The notes: generated by a model from the letters alone, not told the origin. 10,325 nt of DNA from an uncultured Collinsella sp. (GCA_902496845.1 CABVCJ010000062.1:1-10325); one strand, 5' to 3'. Numbered from the stretch's first letter, positions 1-6,070 are shown. Numbers and translations: made by a program.

Positions 1-660
1 GATGCGGGCATGCCGGGTGTACTCGTTCCCGCGGCGGCCGTGCTGAGTTGCGTGGTGCCGGCGCTCGAGCGCCCGTGGAAGGCGGCGCTTTCCCGCACCT
101 GCACGGGGCGCGTGCTCACCGTGGGGCCGGGCCTCAAGACCGGCATGCCCGTGCACTACGACGATCCGGCCGAGATCGGCCCCGACCGCATCGCCGACGC
201 CGTGGCGGCCCGTGCCGTCTACGGCTCTCCGTGCATCGTGATCGACCTGGGCACTACGACCAATATCGAGGTCATCGATGCGCGCGGAACCTTTGTCGGC
301 GGCGTCATCGCGCCGGGTCTGGCACTTGGCGCCCGCTCGCTTTCGGCCGCTGCGGCGCGCCTGCCGCAGGTCGAGCCCTCGGCACCCACACATGTGATCG
401 GTCGCAACACGCGCGAGGCCATGCGCTCGGGCGTGGTCTTGGGCGAGGTGGCCCGTATCGACGGCATGCTCGACATGGTGCTTGCCGAGATGCGCGCGAC
501 CAAGGCGGCGGGGGAGGGCAGCGTGCCCATCGTCATCACCGGCGACGATGCCGAGGCGCTCGCGGCGTTGGTCGGCCACAGCCTGACGGTCGATGACGCG
601 TTGACGCTTCGCGGCCTGGCCGAGCTCTACCACATCAATCAAAAGCCCCGTCGCGCGTAG
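1..660 (+). CDS. coaX: Type III pantothenate kinase, 3' part (5' end outside window)
   Basis: This enzyme phosphorylates pantothenate with ATP, the first step of coenzyme A synthesis, in the cytosol. The frame is open from base 1 and ends at the TAG at 658-660, so 219 codons are visible; the family is usually about 255 residues. The missing N-terminus would carry the DxGNT phosphate-binding motif. Visible family hallmarks are SCVVPAL near the start, GPDRIADAV with the presumed catalytic Asp at bases 184-186, the DLGTTTN phosphate/cation motif with its Asp at 244-246, GGVIAPGL, and IGRNTREAMRSGVVLG in the C-terminal half. The usual second motif reads closer to DFGTATTFDVV, so TTTNIEVI is a mild variant. 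An internal ATG at base 10 is not the true start, because conserved sequence continues upstream of it. Family assignment is confident from the order of motifs. Confidence 0.93.
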   Translation, partial: DAGMPGVLVPAAAVLSCVVPALERPWKAALSRTCTGRVLTVGPGLKTGMPVHYDDPAEIGPDRIADAVAARAVYGSPCIVIDLGTTTNIEVIDARGTFVGGVIAPGLALGARSLSAAAARLPQVEPSAPTHVIGRNTREAMRSGVVLGEVARIDGMLDMVLAEMRATKAAGEGSVPIVITGDDAEALAALVGHSLTVDDALTLRGLAELYHINQKPRRA

Positions 661-670
661 CGATGGGGGC

Positions 671-693
671 GGTGGGACAAAAACGTCTCCACC
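671..693 (+). terminator. Hairpin after coaX, weak terminator candidate
   Basis: GGTGGGAC (671-678) pairs with GTCTCCACC (685-693) with one bulged T around an AAAAAC loop, followed by TTTCACC. It starts 10 bases after the coaX stop. The T-run is only three bases long, so termination is uncertain. It sits just upstream of the -10 element of the next gene and carries a GGGAC core seen in other spacers. Confidence 0.35.
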
Positions 694-700
694 TTTCACC

Positions 701-709
701 TGCTACAAT
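701..709 (+). promoter_or_regulatory. Extended -10 promoter for the dCMP deaminase gene
   Basis: TGCTACAAT at 701-709 is an extended -10 element (TGn followed by TACAAT, five of six consensus positions). No good -35 box lies 16-18 bases upstream, which fits an extended -10 promoter. A start near 716 would give a leader of about 28 nt that includes the GGAGGTG ribosome site at 731-737. Confidence 0.5.
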
Positions 710-743
710 GTGTCAAACTATTGCGATTTCGGAGGTGTCTGCC

Positions 744-1268
744 ATGTCGGACGATCTTCATCAAACCGCGTCGGGCAAGCGCCGCGACGTTATTAGCTGG
801 GACGAGTTCTTTATGAGCGTGGCCATCGCCGCACAGCGTCGCAGCAAGGATCCCAATACGCAGGTGGGCGCGTGCATCGCCAGCACCAACCACCGCATCC
901 TTTCGGTGGGCTACAACGGTACGCCCTCGGCACTCAACGATGACTTTTTCCCGTGGGGCACGAGCGACGACCCACTGCAGGACAAGCATAACTACGTAGT
1001 CCATGCCGAGGCCAACGCCGTGCTCAACTACCGCGGCTCGCTCAAAGACCTTGAGGGTTCCACGGTCTACGTCACGCTGTTCCCGTGCCATGACTGTGCC
1101 AAAATCCTGGCGCAGGTAGGTGTGGGCGAGGTTGTCTACCTGGACAATAAGTACGCCGACACCGACGACGGCCGCATCAGCCGCCGCATTCTCGACTCCT
1201 GCGGCATCAGCTACCGCCAGGTTATCGTCGATGTCCAGATTGGTACCGGGGAGCAGACTCGGCAGTAG
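744..1268 (+). CDS. dCMP deaminase (deoxycytidylate deaminase), zinc-dependent
   Basis: It converts dCMP to dUMP and ammonia, supplying thymidylate synthase; cytosolic. The ATG at 744 has GGAGGTG at 731-737 six bases before it. The frame is open from 663, but those extra 27 residues have no ribosome site and cover the promoter, so 744 is preferred (174 residues). The zinc and catalytic signature of the cytidine deaminase fold is complete: HAE at residues 87-89 (zinc His and proton-shuttling Glu) and PCHDC at 114-118 (two zinc Cys). The substrate-side motif GYNGTPSALNDDFFPW (56-71) and the segment RSKDPNTQVGACI (33-45) resemble vertebrate and phage dCMP deaminases more than the Bacillus ComEB type. 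It appears to be its own transcription unit. A riboflavin-type or tRNA deaminase is unlikely given the GYNG...DD..PW motif. Confidence 0.95.
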   Translation: MSDDLHQTASGKRRDVISWDEFFMSVAIAAQRRSKDPNTQVGACIASTNHRILSVGYNGTPSALNDDFFPWGTSDDPLQDKHNYVVHAEANAVLNYRGSLKDLEGSTVYVTLFPCHDCAKILAQVGVGEVVYLDNKYADTDDGRISRRILDSCGISYRQVIVDVQIGTGEQTRQ

Positions 1269-1278
1269 CGCGTGCCAA

Positions 1279-1290
1279 CGCCAGCTGGCG
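1279..1290. repeat. 12-bp perfect palindrome in spacer
   Basis: CGCCAGCTGGCG reads the same on both strands. It lies 10 bases after the dCMP deaminase stop. With no loop it cannot form a normal hairpin, and no T-run follows. A dimeric protein site or chance are both possible. Confidence 0.4.
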
Positions 1291-1384
1291 GCAAAACAGC
1301 CAAAAGAGACCCGTCCCAAATTGACTGCTCGTGAAAGTCGTGTCCGCGCGCATGGACGGCTCGTGAGCGGGTACACGGCTGTAG

Positions 1385-1390
1385 TAACAT
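1385..1390 (+). promoter_or_regulatory. Possible -10 box for the Nfu gene
   Basis: TAACAT at 1385-1390 is the best -10-like hexamer in the spacer and would give a leader of about 40 nt. No convincing -35 box is present at the right distance. A TTGACT at 1321-1326 is too far upstream to pair with it. Confidence 0.25.
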
Positions 1391-1400
1391 AGCTCTGTCT

Positions 1401-1414
1401 GCGGGCGCGCCCGC
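1401..1414. repeat. 14-bp perfect palindrome in the Nfu leader
   Basis: GCGGGCGCGCCCGC is a perfect palindrome 24 bases before the GTG start. It would fall near or just after the transcription start if the 1385-1390 box is used. It may be an operator-like site or simply GC-rich chance. Confidence 0.4.
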
Positions 1415-1437
1415 GTTATTGTGAGAAAGGAGCCCCT

Positions 1438-1716
1438 GTGGCTGTTAACGAAGAGCTGCTTAAGAAGGTTCTTGAGGAGATCCGCCCCAACCTGCAGGCC
1501 GACGGCGGCGATATGGAGTATGTGGGTGTCGACGACGAGGGTGTTGTCAAGCTGGAACTGCAGGGCGCCTGCGCCGGCTGCCCCATGAGCTCGCTGACCC
1601 TGTCTATGGGCATCGAGCGCATCCTGAAGGAGCACGTGCCTGGCGTTACCCGCGTTGAGCAGGTCAATGCTTCCGGCGAGGCCGAGGACCTGTACGACGA
1701 GTACGCGCCGTTCTAA
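1438..1716 (+). CDS. Nfu-type iron-sulfur cluster carrier (NifU C-terminal domain protein)
   Basis: This small cytosolic protein (92 residues) carries an Fe-S cluster and passes it to client enzymes. It starts with GTG at 1438, preceded by AAAGGAG at 1426-1432 with five bases of spacing. The whole protein is one NifU C-terminal domain: helix 4-18, the conserved RPNLQADGGDMEYV segment at 16-29, and the CxxC motif at Cys45 and Cys48 (GACAGCPMSS), which in this family binds a 4Fe-4S cluster shared between two subunits. There is no N-terminal scaffold domain or A-type domain, so it is the short stand-alone form common in Gram-positives. No SUF genes are in the window. The acidic C-terminal tail is unremarkable. 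Confidence 0.93.
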   Translation: MAVNEELLKKVLEEIRPNLQADGGDMEYVGVDDEGVVKLELQGACAGCPMSSLTLSMGIERILKEHVPGVTRVEQVNASGEAEDLYDEYAPF

Positions 1717-1765
1717 GATGCGAAAGCTGCGGGCGATGTGCTCCGCATAGACGTCACGCCCAAAT

Positions 1766-1798
1766 ATGCGGCTGCGAGCGAAAGGCCCGCGGCCGCAT
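1766..1798 (+). terminator. Hairpin between the Nfu gene and lgt, terminator or attenuator candidate
   Basis: ATGCGGCTGCG (1766-1776) pairs over 11 positions, including one G-U, with CGCGGCCGCAT (1788-1798) around an 11-nt loop. It is followed only by TT and then GTATG, so the U-tract is poor. It lies 49 bases after the Nfu stop and 15 bases before the lgt ribosome site. It may terminate partly or shape the lgt leader. Confidence 0.5.
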
Positions 1799-1825
1799 TT
1801 GTATGTAGGGAGCAGGGGGACCGAT

Positions 1826-2647
1826 ATGCTCAACGACCTCTACCATATGCTTGATCCCGTCGCCATTTCGGCGGGGCCCATCACCATCTACTGGTACGGC
1901 TTGGCCTATGTGGTCGGAGCTCTGCTCACGGCGGTCGTCATGTATCGCACGCAGCGTCGCTGGGGTTTCGACATTACGGTCGACGACCTGACGAGCGTCG
2001 TGGTCGGTGTGGTCTTTGGCCTTATCATCGGCGCCCGTCTGTTCTACGTCATCTTTTACGGCGACGGCTACTACTGGGCGCATCCGCTCGAGATCTTTGC
2101 CACCAATGAGGGCGGCATGAGTTTCCATGGCGGCTTGGTGGGCGGCATCATCGGCGGCGTGCTCGTGTGCCGCATGTACAAGCTCGATGCGTGGACTTTG
2201 GCAGACCTCGCGGTCATCGGTGCTCCGCTGGCCCTGTGCCTGGGGCGCTGTGCCAACTTTGTCAACGGAGAGCTGTGGGGCAAGCCGACCGATTTGCCCT
2301 GGGGCGTGATCTTTGGCGGTACCGCGGGCGATATGCCGCGCCATCCCTCCCAGCTCTACGAGGCGTTTCTCGAGGGCATTGTGCTCTTTTGCATCTTGCA
2401 GGTGCTCAGCCGCAAAAAACCGCTGCTGCCTCAGGGAACGTTTATGGGCGTGTTTGTGATGGGCTACGGCATCGTCCGCTTCCTCATTGAGTTTGTGCGC
2501 GTGCCCGATGCCCAGCTGGGCTATCTGCTGGGCGGCGTCATCACCATGGGTCAACTGCTGAGCCTGCCGCTCGTGATTGTGGGCCTGGCGCTCGTCATCT
2601 TTGCCCTCCGCCGCAACCGTCCCCAGCGCGTCTACCTCGATGCCTAG
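1826..2647 (+). CDS. lgt: Prolipoprotein diacylglyceryl transferase
   Basis: Lgt moves a diacylglyceryl group from phosphatidylglycerol to the lipobox cysteine of prolipoproteins, the first step of lipoprotein maturation, in the cytoplasmic membrane. The chosen ATG at 1826 has AGGGGGA at 1814-1820. The frame also opens at 1766, but that ATG lies in the hairpin and has no ribosome site. The product has 273 residues, normal for the family, with about seven membrane segments. Signature residues are present: IYWYG near 21-25, the HGG motif at 101-103, the Lgt signature GRCANFVNGELWG at 140-152 (conserved Arg141 and Glu149), RHPSQLYEA at 172-180, and the conserved Arg218 in GIVRFLIEFVR. The C-terminus ends in a short basic cytoplasmic tail. 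No separate promoter is evident in the 109-base spacer, so it may be partly cotranscribed with the Nfu gene. Confidence 0.97.
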   Translation: MLNDLYHMLDPVAISAGPITIYWYGLAYVVGALLTAVVMYRTQRRWGFDITVDDLTSVVVGVVFGLIIGARLFYVIFYGDGYYWAHPLEIFATNEGGMSFHGGLVGGIIGGVLVCRMYKLDAWTLADLAVIGAPLALCLGRCANFVNGELWGKPTDLPWGVIFGGTAGDMPRHPSQLYEAFLEGIVLFCILQVLSRKKPLLPQGTFMGVFVMGYGIVRFLIEFVRVPDAQLGYLLGGVITMGQLLSLPLVIVGLALVIFALRRNRPQRVYLDA

Positions 2648-2656
2648 CCGCCACAT

Positions 2657-2690
2657 ACCACCACAAAGGGGTAGGCACCTTGGGGGTGGT
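2657..2690 (+). terminator. Terminator after lgt
   Basis: ACCACCACAAAGG (2657-2669) pairs with CCTTGGGGGTGGT (2678-2690) at 11 of 13 positions around an 8-nt loop, followed directly by TTT and then G. It begins 9 bases after the lgt stop codon. The two A-G mismatches and short T-run reduce certainty. Confidence 0.6.
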
Positions 2691-2716
2691 TTTGCCGGGC
2701 AACGATGACAGAACCG

Positions 2717-2765
2717 TAACGTTTCCCCAGATAAAACCTGCCAAAATAAACCTGTTCTTTTTTGG
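2717..2765 (+). repeat. Dispersed 49-nt intergenic repeat, copy 1
   Basis: This 49-nt unit matches the reverse complement of 7601-7649 at 44 positions with no gaps. It begins with TAACGTTT, followed by a conserved AGATAAAACCTGCC block and a conserved AAACCTGT. Together with the next seven bases it forms a perfect 13-bp inverted repeat: AAACCTGCCAAAA at 2734-2746 and TTTTGGCAGGTTT at 2760-2772. The loop holds a second AAACCTG (2748-2754) able to pair with the same right arm. The hairpin ends four bases before the AAAGG ribosome site of the next gene. Confidence 0.85.
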
Positions 2766-2791
2766 CAGGTTTCTAGAAAGGCTTTCGGACT

Positions 2792-4975
2792 GTGAAGGAT
2801 TCCGACCTCTCCACAACGGCTGCGCGCGACGCTGCCCGCATCGTTTGGTTTAAGCGCTATCCCGCCAAGCAGACGCTCATCGCATTTTTGCTCGCCCTGC
2901 TGGCGACTACGGCGTTTTCCATCGACCCCGCCCCGGTGTCGAGCAATGCGGTCCTGGCGATCGACCCCAAGGCGACGGGCACGCTCTACGTGTGTTACGA
3001 GGTACTTCTCTCGTTTGCCGGCCATACCGACGCAGTGATGCTGCTCGCGCTTGCCTGCTTGCTCACGCTGCCGTTTCGCTATGTGTTCTTTGGCCGCGGT
3101 GACGCTTGGCGCCCGTCGGTCGTGCTGCCATCGCTGTTCTTTGCCGTTTGCATGGTGTTCGGCCGTAGCTACGACCTTACCGATTCGGCAGAGATTGTGC
3201 TGGGCGACAAGGCACGCGTTATCTGCGCCTGGATTGGCGGCGCGGGCTGGATGCTTCTGGCGATTGTGGCCTTCTATCTGGCTTTTGAGTTTTTGGATTG
3301 GTTGAGCTCCCGCCGCATTCCGTTTTCGGAGACCCACTTTGGTCGCGTGTGGCGTGTTGCCCACGCCGTGCTCTCGGTCCATCCCTTTGTCGGGCCGTTT
3401 CTTGTGCTCATGATTGTCTGGGCGCCCACGCTTATCGCCTCGCTGCCCGGCCTCTTTATGGGAGATACGGGCGCGCAGATCCGCCAATGGTTCAACTATC
3501 CCAACGGCACGAGCGACTACCTGCGCCTGCTTAACCCCAACGTGCTGCTCAACGGCCATCATCCGGTGGTGCACACGGCCATCATCGGCTCATGTGTGCA
3601 ACTGGGGCTTTCGCTATTCAGCAGCGCCAATGCGGGCCTTGTCATCTACACCTGTGCCCAATTTGTCATCACGGCCGCCTGCATGGCCTATTCCATATCT
3701 TCGCTGCGCAAGCTGGACGTGAGCCTGCCGGTCCGTGGCGTCATCTTGCTGTTCTTTGCGTTTATGCCGATGTTCTCCAACTACGCGGCGCTGCTGACCA
3801 AAGACGTACTGTTTGCCGATGCGTTTTTGGTGCTGCTCGTTCAGACCGTCAAGCTCGTGGCATGTGGCCTGCCCCGTCGCGATGCCAATGCCGAGCGTGC
3901 GGGCGAACAGAGGCCCGTGCTCTTTGCACGCCACGACTGGCTGTTGCTCGTGCTGGGTGCCATGGGTTCCACGTTTTTGCGCAACGGCGGCTTGGTGTTT
4001 CCCCTGGCGGCATGCGTAATCGCGGCGGCGTTTTGCGCTTGGGACGCGCATGCGGCCCGTCGCGTTGCCAAGCAGTCTGGGGGCGCACCCTCGTACGCCA
4101 CGCCGCGCTTCCGTTGGGTCGGCGTTCTCGCAGTGCTCGCGCTCTGCCTTGTTTCCAACATGTATTTCACCAAGGTATTTATGCCGGCGCACGATATCAC
4201 GCCGGGCTCCAAGCGCGAGATCCTCTCGATTCCGTTTCAGCAGACGGCGCGCTTCGTCCAAAAGCACGACGGCCTTAATTCGGGCGTTAACCCCAAGGTC
4301 AAAGACGATGGCACGATTGAGGAAGCTCCCTGCGACGGCTTGGTGACCGATGAGGAGCGCGCTGTGATCGATCGCGTGCTTAAGTACGAGAACCTGGGCC
4401 GTCGCTACAACCCCGACAAATCGGATGCCGTCAAAAACTGCTTCAATGAGTACGCCTCGCAGGAGGACATCAAGGCCTATTTTAAGGTGTGGGCCCAGAT
4501 GTTCAAAAAGGACCCCGAGTGCTATATCTCGGCGCTCGTCAATAACTACTACGGGTACTTCTATCCGAGCGCTCGCGATGCGTGGGTCTACAGCACGGCG
4601 CGCAGTGCCGAGATCATGGCGAAGCCCGATAACCTCAAGTACTTTGACTTCCATCCGGTCGACAGCAAAGCCGTGCGCTGGTGCGACCACCTGATTAACC
4701 TGTACCGCGTGGCGGTGCAGCGCATTCCGTTTATCTCGCTCACCATGAGCTCGGCCACCTACGTGTGGATCATGATCGTCGTGGTGGTCTACCTGTTGCG
4801 CCGCCATTCGTGGCGCGCGCTGGCCATCTGGATACCGCTGCTGGGTGTGCTCGCTGTGTGCCTGATTGGTCCATGTAATGGGTCGACCTACATGCGCTAC
4901 CTGTACCCGGTCATTGCATGCATGCCTTTCGCCATCGGCGCCACGATCACCCGCAGCGACCGCCTGTGGACCTAA
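2792..4975 (+). CDS. Large multi-pass membrane protein, DUF6020-like
   Basis: The function is not established. The 727-residue protein has an N-terminal cytoplasmic stretch and about a dozen hydrophobic segments (roughly 27-43, 80-100, 108-124, 145-170, 196-220, 258-300, 313-330, 337-357, 382-415, 441-458, 652-669, 676-715). A polar, probably extracytoplasmic domain at about 460-640 contains Cys514, Cys550, Cys577 and Cys631. Recognisable blocks are GDTGAQI (224-230), LNGHHPVVHT (253-262), LLTKD (334-338), LRNGG (396-400) and LSIPFQQTARFV (478-489), a pattern I associate with DUF6020. The acidic and His residues between membrane helices recall GT-C lipid-linked glycosyltransferases, but that is inference. 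The GTG start at 2792 is fixed by an in-frame TAG at 2774-2776; AAAGG at 2777-2781 gives a longish 10-base spacing. It follows a terminator, so it is probably separate from lgt. Confidence 0.92.
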   Translation: MKDSDLSTTAARDAARIVWFKRYPAKQTLIAFLLALLATTAFSIDPAPVSSNAVLAIDPKATGTLYVCYEVLLSFAGHTDAVMLLALACLLTLPFRYVFFGRGDAWRPSVVLPSLFFAVCMVFGRSYDLTDSAEIVLGDKARVICAWIGGAGWMLLAIVAFYLAFEFLDWLSSRRIPFSETHFGRVWRVAHAVLSVHPFVGPFLVLMIVWAPTLIASLPGLFMGDTGAQIRQWFNYPNGTSDYLRLLNPNVLLNGHHPVVHTAIIGSCVQLGLSLFSSANAGLVIYTCAQFVITAACMAYSISSLRKLDVSLPVRGVILLFFAFMPMFSNYAALLTKDVLFADAFLVLLVQTVKLVACGLPRRDANAERAGEQRPVLFARHDWLLLVLGAMGSTFLRNGGLVFPLAACVIAAAFCAWDAHAARRVAKQSGGAPSYATPRFRWVGVLAVLALCLVSNMYFTKVFMPAHDITPGSKREILSIPFQQTARFVQKHDGLNSGVNPKVKDDGTIEEAPCDGLVTDEERAVIDRVLKYENLGRRYNPDKSDAVKNCFNEYASQEDIKAYFKVWAQMFKKDPECYISALVNNYYGYFYPSARDAWVYSTARSAEIMAKPDNLKYFDFHPVDSKAVRWCDHLINLYRVAVQRIPFISLTMSSATYVWIMIVVVVYLLRRHSWRALAIWIPLLGVLAVCLIGPCNGSTYMRYLYPVIACMPFAIGATITRSDRLWT

Positions 4976-5040
4976 CCAAAGATTGGCGCATTGGGGTCAG
5001 GCTGCTTTGTGCCAAGGGGCTGCATCATCACGACGCCTTC

Positions 5041-5098
5041 ATTTTTTTGTTTATCTCACAGGCCAGTAGGTATATCATTTATAGCGTTTGTTTATATT
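5041..5098 (+). promoter_or_regulatory. AT-rich promoter region of yebC
   Basis: This is the most AT-rich stretch in the 172-base spacer. Candidate -10 boxes are TATCAT (5073-5078), TTTATA (5078-5083, 17 bases after CTCACA at 5055-5060) and TATATT (5093-5098). I cannot choose between them. A 7-base T-run at 5042-5048 might also end transcription from upstream, but no strong stem precedes it. Confidence 0.35.
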
Positions 5099-5147
5099 GC
5101 CCGAGCATCCACGCTGGGCTTTAGGTCGAAACCGATAGGAGACACGT

Positions 5148-5954
5148 ATGTCCGGACACTCTAAGTGGGCCACAACCAAGCATCGTAAGGGCGCGCAGGA
5201 CGCCAAGCGTTCCGCCCTCTTCTCCAAGCTCAGCCGCAACATCACCGTTGCTGCCCGTCTCGGCGGCGACCCGCTGCCCGAGAACAACGCCAGCCTCGCC
5301 GCTGCCGTTGCCAAGGCCAAGGCTCAGTCCATGCCTAAGGACAAGATCAAGTCCGCTATCGATAAGGCCTTTGGTTCGGGTGCCGATGCCGCCGTCTACG
5401 AGAACATCGTGTACGAGGGCTACGGTCCCGCCGGTGTCGCCGTCTACGTCGACTGCCTGACCGACAACCGCAACCGCACCGCCGCCGATGTCCGTTCCGC
5501 CTTCTCCCACGCCGGTGGCAACCTGGGCACCTCCGGTTCCGTCGCCTTCCAGTTTGAGCGCAAGGGCCAGATCGTCGTTGCCAAGGAGGTCCTGGACGAG
5601 AACGCCAAGAAGGAGACCATGATCGCCAACGGTGCTGCCGGTGACGAGGATGAGTTTATGATGGCGATCGCCGAGGCCGGTGGCGAGGACTACGAGGATG
5701 CCGGCGAGGAGTGGATCGTCTGGACCGCTGCCAACGACGTCATGGCTGTTTCCAAGGCACTCGAGGAGCAGGGCATCCAGGTCAAGGGCTCCGAGACCAC
5801 CATGGTCCCGACCACCCCGACCGAGGTTTCCGGTGCCGACGCCAAGAAGGTTCAGCGCCTCATCGACCGTCTTGAGGAGCTCGACGACGTCCAGGACGTC
5901 TACAGCACCATGGACATGACCGACGAGGTTATCGCTGCCCTCGAGGAGGAGTAG
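5148..5954 (+). CDS. yebC: YebC/PmpR (TACO1) family protein
   Basis: YebC proteins were long annotated as DNA-binding transcription regulators; more recent work links the family to the ribosome and to translation of difficult, proline-rich stretches. It is cytosolic. The ATG at 5148 follows AGGAGA at 5137-5142 with five bases of spacing. The N-terminal signature MSGHSKWATTKHRKGAQDAKR is intact, as are the internal blocks YEGYGPAGVAVYV (89-101), TDNRNRTAADVR (105-116) and GGNLGTSGSV (123-132), and the C-terminal ELDDVQDVYSTMD. At 268 residues it is about 20 longer than the E. coli protein; the extra part seems to lie at about 145-165, before DEDEFM. All 19 lysines use AAG and small residues favour C-ending codons, suggesting high expression. 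It has its own terminator. ruvC, a frequent neighbour elsewhere, is not in the window. Confidence 0.97.
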   Translation: MSGHSKWATTKHRKGAQDAKRSALFSKLSRNITVAARLGGDPLPENNASLAAAVAKAKAQSMPKDKIKSAIDKAFGSGADAAVYENIVYEGYGPAGVAVYVDCLTDNRNRTAADVRSAFSHAGGNLGTSGSVAFQFERKGQIVVAKEVLDENAKKETMIANGAAGDEDEFMMAIAEAGGEDYEDAGEEWIVWTAANDVMAVSKALEEQGIQVKGSETTMVPTTPTEVSGADAKKVQRLIDRLEELDDVQDVYSTMDMTDEVIAALEEE

Positions 5955-6023
5955 CGCCCGCACGGATTGAGCCGTGCATATCTGGGCATAATGAAGCGAG
6001 CATGCAAGCCTCGTGGAATAGAT

Positions 6024-6065
6024 GAGCCGGATCCGCGTGCATGAGGCACCGGACCCGGCTCTTTT
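6024..6065 (+). terminator. Intrinsic terminator of yebC
   Basis: GAGCCGGATCCG (6024-6035) pairs with CGGACCCGGCTC (6050-6061) at 11 of 12 positions around a 14-nt loop, followed by TTTT at 6062-6065. It lies about 70 bases after the yebC stop. A smaller hairpin, GCACGG (5960-5965) with CCGTGC (5972-5977), lies between them without a T-run. Confidence 0.85.
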
Positions 6066-6070
6066 ATAAT
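6065..6070 (+). promoter_or_regulatory. Consensus -10 box upstream of amaP
   Basis: TATAAT at 6065-6070 is a perfect -10 hexamer that shares its first T with the yebC terminator T-run. The position 17 bases upstream reads TGAGGC, a poor -35 box lying inside the terminator. A start near 6077 would give a leader of about 44 nt before the amaP ATG. Confidence 0.35.

Noticed and set aside
663..743. Earlier start for the dCMP deaminase gene at 663
   Set aside because: No ribosome site is present there, and the segment contains the hairpin and the extended -10 box; 744 has GGAGGTG at proper spacing.
1754..3574. A 606-codon open frame on the minus strand across lgt and the DUF6020-like gene
   Set aside because: It is antisense to two well-supported genes, rich in His, Arg and Gln as expected of the complement of GC-rich codons, and matches no family I recognise.
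3614..4807. Long minus-strand open frame inside the DUF6020-like gene
   Set aside because: It is a composition shadow of the + strand gene; the product is low in recognisable motifs and has no supporting context.
4983..5015. Hairpin TTGGCGCA with TGTGCCAA as terminator of the DUF6020-like gene
   Set aside because: The loop is 17 nt, the stem has only eight pairs including a G-U, and no T-run follows within 25 bases.
5987..6065. Small RNA between a CATAAT box and the yebC terminator
   Set aside because: CATAAT at 5987-5992 has no -35 partner at a proper distance, and the terminator is explained by yebC.
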